In this document: piece after piece, positions 56,371-64,000 of the stretch
Layout of the letters: every line of letters begins with the position of its first letter
Numbering within the stretch: the stretch's first letter is position 1
NCBI GenBank assembly: GCA_049334165.1
Contig: JBEGHD010000007.1
Strand: one strand, 5' to 3'
Source of the DNA: JBEGHD01 sp049334165
GTDB taxonomy: Bacteria; Bacteroidota; Bacteroidia; Flavobacteriales_D; Sanyastnellaceae
Length of the DNA stretch: 64,000 nucleotides
Notes under the pieces: model-generated
The model's input: the letters and a program-made list of their open reading frames with translations, nothing else
What the model was told of the DNA's origin: nothing
Database searches by the model: none
Program-made: the position numbers and the translations under genes

Positions 56371-56844
56371 TTAATGACACAAAACGTTGGCGGCCCAGGC
56401 GGCCATCAGCAAATTGGGTTTTGCTTTCGACTGAAAACCAAATGAGTTGATGTATCCTGTAGATGCACTGAGAAGTTTGTGAGATGGGTAGGAAGGATCG
56501 GTGTTAAAATCCAGGTCAATTTGCTTAATGTCAATTCCGGTTCGCGTGGCAATCTGATCAGCAAACTCCACAGAGCGCTCCGTTTCACCCCATAGTTTGG
56601 TCCACAAATCAGTGATTTTATCGATCTTCTCTTTTCTGTAAATAACGTGAGCTCCCTGGCCGGGAAACCGGAAAACAGCCGTGGTAACGTAAACCGTGTG
56701 GTACTTGTAGTTCTGACTGTCGCAGCCAATGTGCAGTTCGCATTCCGGATGCTGATCCATCATTTCCTGAACATAGGCATACACGTCCACCCGTTCTCCG
56801 GAATGCATAATTCTAAATGGAATGGAAGGCTTGGAAGTGCTCAC
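56371..56844 (-). CDS. YkuK family RNase H-like protein (GTG start)
   Basis: A 157-residue protein. It starts at GTG 56844 (STSKPSIPFRIMHSGERVDV); an ATG 12 codons later is an alternative. The RNase H-like core is visible as ECELHIGCDSQNYKYHTVYV with the conserved C-D, then VFRFPGQGAHVIYRKEKIDK and a C-terminal helix VLCH. The YkuK/DUF458 family has an RNase H fold with unproven activity. It converges on the anti-sigma gene, 14 bases from its stop. Family firm, function unknown. Confidence 0.8.
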   Translation of the reverse strand: MSTSKPSIPFRIMHSGERVDVYAYVQEMMDQHPECELHIGCDSQNYKYHTVYVTTAVFRFPGQGAHVIYRKEKIDKITDLWTKLWGETERSVEFADQIATRTGIDIKQIDLDFNTDPSYPSHKLLSASTGYINSFGFQSKAKPNLLMAAWAANVLCH

Positions 56845-56981
56845 TGTTCACTGATTAAAAACTTTGATGCGTAATTTAAAACGGAAGAGGCCCGGAATGG
56901 ATTTTCCCGGAGTTAAGTTTTAAACAAGTTATTCAATTTTAGTGAGATCCGAAAGTGGATCCGATGGAGAAGAAATGATTG

Positions 56982-58388
56982 TTAGGCCTCAAATCCGAAG
57001 ACGAGAATATCGTCTGTCTGCTCTTTGTCAATGGACCAATCCCTCAATGTGTTTTCAAACATCTTGCATGTCTGTTCCATAGAACTACCGGATGATGAAC
57101 TGATCATTTCCTTAAATCTGCTCCTTGAGAATTTCTTATTCTTTGGGCCTCCAAACTGATCGCTAAATCCATCAGTTGCAAGGAAAATACGATCGCCTGG
57201 CTCAAGTTCTATCGAGTGTGTAGTGAATCTTTGATCTTTGCCACTGAGCGCACCACCTACATGACTGCTGTTCATTCGGAATCGCAATACCGTATTTTCC
57301 AGCTTCGAATAATGGTAGACACTTCCGCCAGCTGTGGCAAAATGCATTTTGTTAGTCTGTGGGTCCAAAGCAATAACAGACATTTCCATGCCGTCCTTGT
57401 TGCCGGTATCTTTCTGATTGAGTCTTTCAAAAACAATGCGATTCACCTGGTCGAGTAGGCTGCCAGGGTCAGTTATCTTTTGCTCGTGAACCAGACTGTT
57501 GATGATGCAAGCTCCCATCATCGCCAACAAACCACCTGAAATGCCATGACCTGTGCAATCGACACAAGTGGCAATTCTCAATCCACTTGCTTCTGTAACC
57601 CAAAGAAAGTCTCCACTGACGTGGTCCTTTGGTTTGTGCATCAAAAAAGAATTTGGAAAATGTGTGGTAACCTTTTCTCTGGATGGATTGATTGCATTTT
57701 GGATGGTTTGGGCGTATTCGAGGCCCTGAATGAGTTCGGTGTTTTTCAGTGAAAGTCCGTTGTTGGCGGCTTGAAGTTTTCCATTGGTTTTGGCCAGCTT
57801 CTTCTTCACGTTTTCGGAGGTGCTGACGAAATAAAGCCCGATAAAAAATATGGCAGTACCACTCAATGTCCCATTGATAGCAAAAAACCACTTTGACGAA
57901 ATATCAATTGGATTTCGAAAATTGGCTGCAGCCCAATCATCAAGAGCTATTGATCCACAAATGAGTACCAGGGTGAGAGCCAGCCACCAATACATCATGT
58001 TTCCTCTTGCAAAGGTGAGCACTCCGCACAAAGCTGTAATCGACCAGATCATTACCATTCCGCTACTGGCTAGTCCGCCCATAGTTATTTGAAAGATAAA
58101 TGGGAAGAGGATGCTGATGAAAATTTGAAAATTGCAACCGAAGTTTTGCCGATTTCCGGATCGACAAATGGCAGCGTTTATAATTGTGAGCCCGATGTAC
58201 AAAAGAGGAATTGAAGATAATTGACCTTTATCTGCAGCAATTACAACAACCGTCCAAACAAGTGCACCGAAACACATCAGTAGCGAAAGCTGAAGGAGCA
58301 GTCCTCTCTGGTAGTTTTCTTCAGAGGGATTCAGGATCAGGTTTTTGAAATACCTAATCGGAGATAAAAAAATTATGGCTTCACTCAT
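56982..58388 (-). CDS. Membrane-anchored PP2C (SpoIIE-type) serine/threonine phosphatase
   Basis: A 468-residue protein with six membrane helices in the first 180 residues (LSLLMCFGALVWTVVVIAAD, IFISILFPFIFQITMGGLAS and others), then a linker coiled coil and a SpoIIE/PP2C domain at about 230-468: DHVSGDFLWVTEASGLRIAT with the metal-binding D, CVDCTGHGISGGLLAMMGAC, and late metal/substrate residues in EPGDRIFLATDGFSDQFGGP. It is an integral membrane phosphatase that probably switches a partner by dephosphorylation, as SpoIIE or RsbU do. No anti-sigma antagonist is next to it, so the target is unknown. Confidence 0.88.
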   Translation of the reverse strand: MSEAIIFLSPIRYFKNLILNPSEENYQRGLLLQLSLLMCFGALVWTVVVIAADKGQLSSIPLLYIGLTIINAAICRSGNRQNFGCNFQIFISILFPFIFQITMGGLASSGMVMIWSITALCGVLTFARGNMMYWWLALTLVLICGSIALDDWAAANFRNPIDISSKWFFAINGTLSGTAIFFIGLYFVSTSENVKKKLAKTNGKLQAANNGLSLKNTELIQGLEYAQTIQNAINPSREKVTTHFPNSFLMHKPKDHVSGDFLWVTEASGLRIATCVDCTGHGISGGLLAMMGACIINSLVHEQKITDPGSLLDQVNRIVFERLNQKDTGNKDGMEMSVIALDPQTNKMHFATAGGSVYHYSKLENTVLRFRMNSSHVGGALSGKDQRFTTHSIELEPGDRIFLATDGFSDQFGGPKNKKFSRSRFKEMISSSSGSSMEQTCKMFENTLRDWSIDKEQTDDILVFGFEA

Positions 58389-58487
58389 TAGTTTTCCAAT
58401 AGATTGGAATAAATCTAATTACGGATGAAGTCAGTGAAAGTTCCAGTTGGCAAGGCTTGTAGGTGTAACTCGCTCGTTTTCAGTGTC

Positions 58488-58928
58488 TCAAATTGAGCTA
58501 GTGACGATCCAGATGATAACTGCAAACCGACCGGCTTTTCCAACTAGCATGAGCAGTGATGTTATCCAAAATGGCGACCTTACAAAACCCAGAGCTATGG
58601 CGAGCACATCTCCCAAAAATGGCAGCCAGGTGAGTAGAGCTGCCCACTTTCCCCAACGTTGCAACCGATCCATCTGCTTTTCCACTTTAGAGCGTTTCAC
58701 TCCAAACCATTTTTCGATCCATTCCCATTTGCCGAGGTAACCCATCCAGTAGGTGAGGAGCCCGCCAAGAAAATTTCCTGAGGTTGCTGCCAGAAATAGC
58801 AAAAGCGGATCCCAGTCACCTGTGAGCATTATTCCAAGCAAAACATCAGAACTGAATGGTATCACTGTGGCAGCCAGAAATGCCGCAAGAAAAAGTCCCC
58901 AGTAACCGAGTTCAATCCAATCTGCCAT
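58488..58928 (-). CDS. YqaA-like DedA/SNARE-associated membrane protein
   Basis: A 146-residue membrane protein with four to five helices. It shows the VTT/DedA-type start AAFLAATVIPFSSDVLLGIM and the polar amphipathic loop MGYLGKWEWIEKWFGVKRSK typical of YqaA. DedA proteins are inner-membrane transporters thought to flip undecaprenyl phosphate or lipids. It diverges from the CBU_0592 gene. The family call rests on the TVIPFSSDVLL motif and overall size; the substrate is not known. Confidence 0.82.
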   Translation of the reverse strand: MADWIELGYWGLFLAAFLAATVIPFSSDVLLGIMLTGDWDPLLLFLAATSGNFLGGLLTYWMGYLGKWEWIEKWFGVKRSKVEKQMDRLQRWGKWAALLTWLPFLGDVLAIALGFVRSPFWITSLLMLVGKAGRFAVIIWIVTSSI

Positions 58929-58976
58929 GGAGCAAAAATAGAAGCTTTACTTTCGCCCGAAGAAAAACAGAATACT

Positions 58977-59231
58977 ATGACCTACGAAAATTGGGTAAAC
59001 ACAGCAGGAGTTTTTTTCATTCTCCTCGCTTTTTTCCTGTCTACTTTCGGAATCATCTCAGCGAAGAGCAAGATCTACTTTATTATCAATGTCATTGGCG
59101 GAGGCGTAGCTCTCTATGGCTGCATTCTCATAGAGGCGATTCCTTTTGCAGTTCTGGAAGCAGTGTGGACCCTCGTTGCCCTCATCGGGTTGATTAAATC
59201 ACTGTTGAAGCCTGGTTCAACTCAAGCTTGA
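58977..59231 (+). CDS. CBU_0592 family small membrane protein
   Basis: An 84-residue protein with two to three hydrophobic segments: NWVNTAGVFFILLAFFLSTFG, then YFIINVIGGGVALYGCILIE and AVLEAVWTLVALIGLIKSLL. The ATG at 58977 follows a TACTTTCG -7-like box at 58948-58955. CBU_0592-type proteins are found in many bacteria without a known role. It is divergent from the YqaA gene and lies upstream of the Crp/Fnr gene. Confidence 0.65.
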   Translation: MTYENWVNTAGVFFILLAFFLSTFGIISAKSKIYFIINVIGGGVALYGCILIEAIPFAVLEAVWTLVALIGLIKSLLKPGSTQA

Positions 59232-59255
59232 ATTGCCAACTAATTCGAACAAATG

Positions 59256-59298
59256 ACTCGAAAATACATTTTCGAGTTTCTGAATTAAATTACTTTTG
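59256..59298 (+). promoter_or_regulatory. Promoter region with a 22-bp perfect palindrome before the second Crp/Fnr gene
   Basis: ACTCGAAAAT (59256-59265) and ATTTTCGAGT (59268-59277) form a perfect inverted repeat with a 2-base centre. The -7 box TACTTTTG lies at 59291-59298, 27 bases before the regulator's ATG. The palindrome covers the expected -33 position, so it may be an operator; without a T-run it is not a good terminator for the upstream gene. Confidence 0.55.
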
Positions 59299-59325
59299 AA
59301 GTCAATTTTTTATCAGCGTCAGATC

Positions 59326-59964
59326 ATGGAAGAAGCTCTAGTAAAAAAGCAATTTGAGTTTTTATTTGAAGAAGATCTCATCAACGAGATTTTAGAGTTG
59401 GGTCAGCAAAGAGAGTATGAAGCCGGAGACGAGCTCATGGATATCGACCAGGAGATCACTCATTTTCCTTTGGTGCTCAATGGGTCGCTCAAAGTAATGA
59501 CCGAAAATGACGAAGGAAACGAGCTTTTGCTCTATTACCTGGAAATGGGCGACACTTGCGCGATGACGCTGCAGTGCTGTCTCAAAAATTCTCGCAGTAA
59601 AATCCGCGTGACTGCGGAAGGCAAGACTTCAGTGATCATGATTCCTGTTAACAAGATGGAAGAATGGATTGTGAAATACGCTAGCTGGAGACGCTTTGTT
59701 TTCGATAGTTACAACAATCGCCTCAATGAAATGCTGGATGCCATCGACAGTCTTGCTTTTCAAAATTTGGAAGAAAGACTTTACAAGTACCTCAAAGACA
59801 AAGTGATGGTAAATGGTTCTTCCGAATTGAAAATCACTCACCAGCAAATTGCCATAGACCTGAACTCATCCAGAGTTGTCATCAGCAGGTTGATGAAAAA
59901 GCTAGAACAGCAAAACCAGATCAAACAAGATCGCAACAGAATAGAATTTACCGAGTTTAGTTAA
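59326..59964 (+). CDS. Crp/Fnr family regulator of the sulfur block
   Basis: A 212-residue regulator from the ATG at 59326 (MEEALVKKQFEFLFEEDLIN); a TTG ten codons upstream lies inside the promoter -7 box. The cyclic-nucleotide-like barrel is GQQREYEAGDELMDIDQEIT and LLLYYLEMGDTCAMTLQCCL, and the C-terminal helix-turn-helix is KITHQQIAIDLNSSRVVISR. Two Cys (MTLQCCLKNS) in the barrel could sense persulfide or redox, but this is speculative. It lies upstream of a TauE exporter and a persulfide dioxygenase, so it probably controls sulfur stress genes. It is not close to the Crp/Fnr at 9102. Confidence 0.85.
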   Translation: MEEALVKKQFEFLFEEDLINEILELGQQREYEAGDELMDIDQEITHFPLVLNGSLKVMTENDEGNELLLYYLEMGDTCAMTLQCCLKNSRSKIRVTAEGKTSVIMIPVNKMEEWIVKYASWRRFVFDSYNNRLNEMLDAIDSLAFQNLEERLYKYLKDKVMVNGSSELKITHQQIAIDLNSSRVVISRLMKKLEQQNQIKQDRNRIEFTEFS

Positions 59965-60013
59965 CTCTCCATCAGCTCACTCCTGATTCTTTTTATTAGC
60001 TTCGGCACATTCC

Positions 60014-60027
60014 GTAACTCTTGTCAC
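60014..60027. promoter_or_regulatory. Candidate Crp/Fnr site GTAAC-N4-GTCAC
   Basis: GTAACTCTTGTCAC at 60014-60027 is a near-palindrome with 5-base half sites, 34 bases before the TauE ATG. A related GTAACATGAGTAGC lies before the persulfide dioxygenase gene. The neighbouring Crp/Fnr regulator is the obvious candidate to bind both. Confidence 0.4.
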
Positions 60028-60061
60028 ACTTTGAGCTGAAGTGAATACGGACCTTTGCCAA

Positions 60062-60853
60062 ATGGAAATACTCGGATTTGCACTCGCTATTGTAATGGGA
60101 TTCACACTCGGACTACTGGGTGGTGGTGGATCAATTCTCACAGTTCCCATTTTAGTTTATGTCCTCATGGTCGACCCCGTTTTGGCTACGGCATACTCGC
60201 TTTTCGTAGTGGGTTCCACTGCAGTTGTGGGAGGATGGAGAAAGCACGTGGAAGGACTTGTTGAATGGAAAACTGGAATTGTATTCGCCATTCCTTCCCT
60301 GATAGCCGTTTTTCTAACGCGATATTATTTGGTGCCATCTCTCCCTGCAAGCCTCTTCACGGTTGGCGGTTTTGAAGTGACAAAAGACCTCGGAATCATG
60401 ATTTTCTTTGCCATCGTTATGCTGTTGGCTTCTTATTCCATGATTCGAGAAAAGAAGGAAGTGAAGGAAGTAAAACCAAAGCCCTTTAACTTTCCGCTTA
60501 TTCTCACCGAAGGCCTGGTGGTAGGAGTAATCACAGGACTGGTTGGAGCGGGAGGTGGCTTTTTGATCGTTCCGGCTCTTGTCATCCTGGTGGGAATGCC
60601 TATTAAAAAAGCTGTGGGGACCTCTCTGGTCATTATTGCAATCAAAAGTTTGATAGGCTTTTTGGGAGATATCGGTTCTGGCCAGGACATCGACTGGATG
60701 TTCTTATTGATCTTCACCTTATTTTCCATCGTTGGAATGTTCCTCGGGATTTACGTTACCCGATTTGTCAATGCCGACAAACTCAAAAAAGGTTTTGGAT
60801 GGTTCGTTCTGGTGATGGGCATCTACATTATTCTGCTTGAAACAGTTTTGTGA
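60062..60853 (+). CDS. TauE/SafE (TSUP) permease of the sulfur block
   Basis: A 263-residue membrane protein with about eight helices, starting at the ATG at 60062 (a GTG at 60041 is possible). The two TSUP motifs are MGFTLGLLGGGGSILTVPIL at the start and VVGVITGLVGAGGGFLIVPA in the middle, both with GGGG-type re-entrant loops. TSUP proteins export or import small sulfur anions. Next to a persulfide dioxygenase with rhodanese domains and a Crp/Fnr regulator, the most likely cargo is sulfite, thiosulfate or a related anion made from persulfide oxidation. It differs in sequence from the TSUP gene at 4781. Confidence 0.88.
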   Translation: MEILGFALAIVMGFTLGLLGGGGSILTVPILVYVLMVDPVLATAYSLFVVGSTAVVGGWRKHVEGLVEWKTGIVFAIPSLIAVFLTRYYLVPSLPASLFTVGGFEVTKDLGIMIFFAIVMLLASYSMIREKKEVKEVKPKPFNFPLILTEGLVVGVITGLVGAGGGFLIVPALVILVGMPIKKAVGTSLVIIAIKSLIGFLGDIGSGQDIDWMFLLIFTLFSIVGMFLGIYVTRFVNADKLKKGFGWFVLVMGIYIILLETVL

Positions 60854-60889
60854 AGTTCTTCAAAATAAAATTATCACCGTCCTCTTTGT

Positions 60890-60947
60890 CTCGACTCCGC
60901 TCGACAACCGGCAATCGCGCGTTGGCCGATTCTCGAGCGTAGTCGAG
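60890..60947. repeat. Inverted repeat CTCGACTCCGCTCGA / TCGAGCGTAGTCGAG
   Basis: CTCGACTCCGCTCGA (60890-60904) and TCGAGCGTAGTCGAG (60933-60947) are inverse copies with one mismatch, and the 28 bases between them contain smaller matching pieces. It lies downstream of the TauE stop and could form a long hairpin, but no T-run follows. It looks like a dispersed palindromic element. Confidence 0.6.
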
Positions 60948-61005
60948 AGATTTGGGAAAGGAATTATCCAAACCATAAAAAAATTGAGCTACGTCATTTT
61001 CTTAG

Positions 61006-61019
61006 GTAACATGAGTAGC
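61006..61019. promoter_or_regulatory. Candidate Crp/Fnr site GTAAC-N4-GTAGC
   Basis: GTAACATGAGTAGC at 61006-61019 has the same left half and spacing as the site before the TauE gene, but a poorer right half. It lies 59 bases before the persulfide dioxygenase ATG. The link is a weak inference from two sites only. Confidence 0.3.
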
Positions 61020-61078
61020 TTTTTAAACCAAATGAACCTGCGATATTTGCAAAAGAATTCAACGAAAAAAGTATACAA

Positions 61079-62485
61079 ATGAAAATAGAACAGATTTATA
61101 CCGGATGCCTCGCCCAGGGAGCTTACTATATAGAAAGTAAGGGTGAGGTTGCCATCATCGATCCACTGAGAGAAGTGGAACCTTACATCAAAAAGGCCAA
61201 AGAGGATAACGCGAAAATCAAGTACATTTTCGAAACGCACTTCCATGCCGACTTCGTGAGTGGTCACGTTACACTGGCTGAAAAAACCGGAGGAACAATC
61301 GTTTACGGTCCTAAAGCTGAGCCAACTTTCGATGCTCACATCGCCAAAGACAACGAAGAGTTTGAATTGGGTGACATAACTATCGTTGCTCTGCACACTC
61401 CTGGTCATACCATGGAAAGCACCACTTATCTTTTGAGAGATGAGAACGGAAAAGATGTGGCCATTTTCACTGGAGATACGCTCTTCCTCGGAGACGTGGG
61501 CCGTCCCGATCTCGCTCAAAAGGCAAACGAAATCACCCAGGAAGATCTCGCTGGATGGCTCTTCGATAGTCTTCGCGAAAAAATTATGCCTCTGGCTGAT
61601 GACGTAACAGTTTACCCAGCTCATGGAGCAGGATCTGCATGTGGAAAAAACATGATGAAAGAAACGGTAGATACCCTCGGTAATCAGAAAAAGATGAACT
61701 ACGCACTTCGCGCTGACATGACTCGTGAAGAATTTATCGAAGAAGTGACCGATGGATTGCTGCCGCCTCCGAAGTATTTCCCGCTCAATGTGAAAATGAA
61801 TAAGGAAGGCTACGACAGCATCGACAGCGTTTTGGAGAAAGGAATGAAAGAGCTTTCGCCTAATGCCTTTGAAGTGGCTGCCAACGAAACAGGTGCCATT
61901 GTTTTGGACGTTCGCAACGAGCACGATTTTGTAAAAGGGTTTGTTCCAAACTCAATTTTCATCGGGCTCAATGGCAGTTTTGCCCCATGGGTAGGTGCCA
62001 TGATCAGTGATGTGAAACAACCGCTTTTGCTTGTTACTCCTGAAGGTAAAGAGGAAGAAGCTGTGACAAGACTCGCCAGGGTTGGATTCGACAATGTGTT
62101 GGGCATTTTAAAAGGCGGAATCGAAGCCTGGAAAGGTGCTGGCAAAGAAGTGGACACCATGGAGTCTATTTCGGCAGAAGAATTGAAAACCCGTTTCGAC
62201 AAAGGAGCGACAGTGATAGATGTCAGGAAGCCTGGCGAATACCAGTCTGAGCACCTTGAAAATGTTGAAAATATTCCGCTCGACTTCATCAACGAGAACA
62301 TGGAGAAATTTCCAAAAGACAAAAAATTTCACCTGCATTGCGCAGGAGGATATCGCTCGGTAATTGCCGGATCGATTTTAAAATCTCGCGGATATCATGA
62401 TCTTGTGAACGTAGAAGGTGGCTTTAAGGCCTTAAAAGAGACAGATTTAAAGATGTCTGACTACGTTTGTCCAAGCGAATTGTAA
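61079..62485 (+). CDS. Persulfide dioxygenase-like MBL hydrolase fused to two rhodanese domains
   Basis: A 468-residue fusion. Residues 1-245 are an ETHE1-type metallo-beta-lactamase domain: YIFETHFHADFVSGHVTLAE carries the iron-binding His54, His56, Asp58 pattern, with LHTPGHTMESTTYLL and VYPAHGAGSACGKNMM completing the site. Rhodanese domain 1 (about 265-350) starts GAIVLDVRNEHDFVKGFVPN but has no active-site Cys. Rhodanese domain 2 (about 360-468) starts KGATVIDVRKPGEYQSEHLE and has the Cys in HLHCAGGYRSVIAGS. Such fusions oxidise glutathione or low-molecular-weight persulfide to sulfite and then move sulfur onto acceptors. They are usual in bacterial sulfide detoxification. Confidence 0.92.
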   Translation: MKIEQIYTGCLAQGAYYIESKGEVAIIDPLREVEPYIKKAKEDNAKIKYIFETHFHADFVSGHVTLAEKTGGTIVYGPKAEPTFDAHIAKDNEEFELGDITIVALHTPGHTMESTTYLLRDENGKDVAIFTGDTLFLGDVGRPDLAQKANEITQEDLAGWLFDSLREKIMPLADDVTVYPAHGAGSACGKNMMKETVDTLGNQKKMNYALRADMTREEFIEEVTDGLLPPPKYFPLNVKMNKEGYDSIDSVLEKGMKELSPNAFEVAANETGAIVLDVRNEHDFVKGFVPNSIFIGLNGSFAPWVGAMISDVKQPLLLVTPEGKEEEAVTRLARVGFDNVLGILKGGIEAWKGAGKEVDTMESISAEELKTRFDKGATVIDVRKPGEYQSEHLENVENIPLDFINENMEKFPKDKKFHLHCAGGYRSVIAGSILKSRGYHDLVNVEGGFKALKETDLKMSDYVCPSEL

Positions 62486-62548
62486 TTTTGTAAAAATGCT
62501 TATGTCACGGCACGACCGTGGTAAAAGTGAAATAGGATAGATTAACAG

Positions 62549-62581
62549 AAACCCCTGTGACTGAATGCCGCAGGGGTTTTT
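62549..62581 (+). terminator. Rho-independent terminator after the persulfide dioxygenase gene
   Basis: AACCCCTG (62549-62557 region) pairs with CAGGGGTT (62571-62578) around a 13-base loop, followed by T. It ends the sulfur transcript. Confidence 0.85.
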
Positions 62582-62662
62582 GCTTACCCTGTGAAAGGTT
62601 GGAAAATGAGGATCGATAAAAAATCGCAGGAATAGGGTACAACTTTTAGCCTGCGAATTGGT

Positions 62663-62670
62663 TAACTTTG
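62663..62670 (+). promoter_or_regulatory. Candidate -7 box TAACTTTG before the KAS III-like gene
   Basis: TAACTTTG is a full TAnnTTTG match 47 bases before the ATG at 62718. No standard -33 box is seen. Confidence 0.5.
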
Positions 62671-62717
62671 CCCTTGTAGGAGTCCTATTTTTACTACGAA
62701 GAAAGCGAGATCTAAGA

Positions 62718-63803
62718 ATGGAAAATACAATCTACAGCGTAATTTCAGCTACTGGCTGCTACATTCCCAGGCGAAGAGTGACCAACGAGGATTTCCTCGA
62801 CAATGAATTCTACGATTCAGAAGGAAACAAAATCGAGAAGTCCAATCAGGAGATTATTAAGAAATTTGGTGAGATCACCACGATCACCGAAAGACGCTAC
62901 GTCACAGACGATCTCGTAACATCTGATATCGCTTTTTTCGCTGCTGAAGATGCGTTGAAATCCGCCAACATCAAAAAAGAGGAGCTCGATTACATTATTG
63001 TAGCACACAACTTTGGTGATGTGAAAGCAGACAACAAACGATCTGATATCGTTCCCAGCCTTGCTGCAAGGGTGAAATACAAACTCGGAATTGAAAATCC
63101 GGGAACCGTTGCTTTCGACTTGCCATTTGGTTGTCCCGGCTGGCTGCAGGGAATGATCCAGGCAGACTACTACATCCGCTCGGGCGATGCCAAAAGAGTG
63201 ATGGTGATTGGCTCTGAAGTGCTTTCGAGAGTAATTGATCCGCACGATCGCGACAGCATGATCTATGCCGATGGAGCCGGAGCTACCATTCTCGAAGCTC
63301 GTGAAAGCGACTCACCAATTGGTATCCTCAAACACAGCTCTCGTTCGGATACATTTCGTTTTGCGAAAATGCTCTACATGGACCAGAGCTACCACAAGGC
63401 TGGAGACACCGGAAGCGACATCTTTCTGAAAATGAACGGGCGAAAGCTCTATCAGTACGCCCTGGAAACGGTTCCTCAAGCCATAAAAGACTGTCTCGAT
63501 AAAGCCGGAGTGCCCATCACCGATGTCAACAAAGTGCTTATCCACCAGGCCAATGGAAAAATGGACGATGCCATTTTGAAAAGACTCTACGCACTTTACG
63601 GATTGGATGAAAGTCCGGAAGACATCATGCCGATGACCATCTCGTGGCTCGGTAATTCTTCTGTGGCCACGTTGCCAACACTTCTCGACTTGATTCTAAA
63701 GGGAGAAATGGAAGACTACAAAATTGAAAGTGGCGATACGCTAGTTTTCGCTTCAGTCGGTGCCGGCATGAACATCAACGCGATGATTTATAAAGTGCCA
63801 TAG
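62718..63803 (+). CDS. 3-oxoacyl-ACP synthase III (FabH-like)
   Basis: A 361-residue thiolase-fold synthase starting at the ATG at 62718. The catalytic Cys is in AFDLPFGCPGWLQGMIQADY, the His in VLIHQANGKMDDAILKRLYA, and the Asn in ISWLGNSSVATLPTLLDLIL; these are the C-H-N triad of ketoacyl synthase III. The N-terminus NTIYSVISATGCYIPRRRVT is normal for the family. KAS III normally starts fatty acid synthesis from acetyl-CoA. This one has an insertion (DSEGNKIEKSNQEIIKKFGE) and may act on a special starter unit. A TTG start 20 codons upstream is rejected because it lies inside the promoter. Family firm, starter unknown. Confidence 0.9.
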   Translation: MENTIYSVISATGCYIPRRRVTNEDFLDNEFYDSEGNKIEKSNQEIIKKFGEITTITERRYVTDDLVTSDIAFFAAEDALKSANIKKEELDYIIVAHNFGDVKADNKRSDIVPSLAARVKYKLGIENPGTVAFDLPFGCPGWLQGMIQADYYIRSGDAKRVMVIGSEVLSRVIDPHDRDSMIYADGAGATILEARESDSPIGILKHSSRSDTFRFAKMLYMDQSYHKAGDTGSDIFLKMNGRKLYQYALETVPQAIKDCLDKAGVPITDVNKVLIHQANGKMDDAILKRLYALYGLDESPEDIMPMTISWLGNSSVATLPTLLDLILKGEMEDYKIESGDTLVFASVGAGMNINAMIYKVP

Positions 63804-63867
63804 CGTTATGGCGCCACTGTAATTTTCAAAGGATCTTTTTCACAGCTTTTAGTGATGACCTTATAAC

Positions 63868-63894
63868 AAAGCCAGGCCGATAGTCTGGCTTTTT
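63868..63894 (+). terminator. Rho-independent terminator after the KAS III-like gene
   Basis: AAAGCCAG (63868-63875) pairs with CTGGCTTT (63885-63892) around a 9-base loop, then TTTT. It ends the plus-strand transcript before the next gene. Confidence 0.85.
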
Positions 63895-63923
63895 CATTCC
63901 CACTAACGGGCTTTCGTTTTTGC

Positions 63924-63931
63924 TATATTTG
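63924..63931 (+). promoter_or_regulatory. Candidate -7 box TATATTTG of the last gene
   Basis: TATATTTG is a perfect match to the -7 consensus, 26 bases before the ATG at 63958. The -33 box is not clear. Confidence 0.55.
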
Positions 63932-63957
63932 AGCAGAACAACCAACCAAATACTACT

Positions 63958-64000
63958 ATGATACCTAATTGTTTTGCCACAAAATCCAGTACCCAATTGG
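63958..64000 (+). CDS. Start of a gene cut by the window edge
   Basis: The ATG at 63958 opens a frame MIPNCFATKSSTQL that is still open at the end of the window. A good -7 box (63924-63931) and a terminator before it support a real start. The first residues resemble the start of zinc-type alcohol dehydrogenases of this phylum (M-x-x-x-x-x-A-x-x-S), but 14 residues are too few for a firm call. Confidence 0.4.
   Translation, partial: MIPNCFATKSSTQL

Noticed and set aside
59256..59277. Terminator of the CBU_0592 gene
   Set aside because: Only three T follow the palindrome, and it covers the expected -33 region of the next gene, so an operator is more likely.
60989..61924. Minus-strand frame of 311 codons antisense to the persulfide dioxygenase gene
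   Set aside because: The sense strand has a complete MBL/rhodanese protein; the antisense frame has no family features.
1..64000. Insertion sequences, prophage, rRNA or tmRNA
   Set aside because: No transposase, integrase, phage structural gene or rRNA-like stretch was seen on either strand.

Overview
The window comes from a Bacteroidota chromosome, most likely a flavobacterium-like lineage (Flavobacteriales, Cryomorphaceae or Schleiferiaceae style; genus not determinable here). The evidence is a PorP/SprF barrel paired with a giant type B T9SS cargo protein, a GldI-type FKBP lipoprotein, Bacteroidota-specific families (DUF2490, DUF5723, DUF6702, GWxTD, DUF7000), PadR/PspC and ECF sigma/anti-sigma pairs, and repeated TAnnTTTG -7 promoter boxes. 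Most genes are intact. There is one tRNA, and no rRNA, insertion sequence, prophage or CRISPR array.

Layout. 1-3.1 kb: a cut DUF1801 gene and small envelope genes. 3.1-9.8 kb: an accessory-looking stretch in which single genes or short operons (metal-dependent hydrolase, DUF7000, TauE/SafE permease, an orphan, then Crp-pirin-DUF5996-TMEM175) are separated by related imperfect inverted repeats, like a cassette array without a visible integrase. 9.9-13.9 kb: SPFH protein, a repeat-rich gap, a GT2 glycosyltransferase and a GWxTD protein. 14-17.8 kb: tRNA-Ser(UGA), an alpha/beta hydrolase, a crotonase and citrate synthase. 17.9-24 kb: a peptide-use block (secreted DPP-IV, two POT transporters, a secreted thioredoxin). 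24-28 kb: a GlcD-type oxidase, a candidate small RNA with a consensus promoter and a terminator, a HI0933 flavoprotein and FabI. 28-38.6 kb: a T9SS cargo protein, endonuclease III without its iron-sulfur cysteines, NrnA, two FKBPs, DUF5723, a STAND-like ATPase with an inverted repeat upstream, an RsmI paralogue and a low-molecular-weight phosphatase. 38.6-47.5 kb: two tiny lipoproteins, the SprF-like protein with its 1242-residue partner, and PspC/PadR with an operator. 47.8-53.9 kb: a four-gene operon (LysM protein with a degenerate transglycosylase domain, two SGNH hydrolases, MBOAT acyltransferase) that looks like an envelope glycan O-acylation system. 54-59 kb: dienelactone hydrolase, ECF sigma/anti-sigma, YkuK, PP2C phosphatase, YqaA. 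59.3-62.5 kb: a sulfur unit (Crp/Fnr regulator, TauE exporter, persulfide dioxygenase fused to rhodaneses). The end holds a KAS III-like enzyme and the first codons of another gene.

Themes that cut across genes: at least eight genes seem to start at TTG, five of them pinned by signal peptides; several intergenic gaps share dispersed repeats (a 63-bp element, REP-like GTCCC/GGGAC doublets, a 7-bp tandem array); and a few -7 boxes lie so close to the start codon that leaderless mRNAs are possible. All functions are inferred by reading the sequence; no database search was run.
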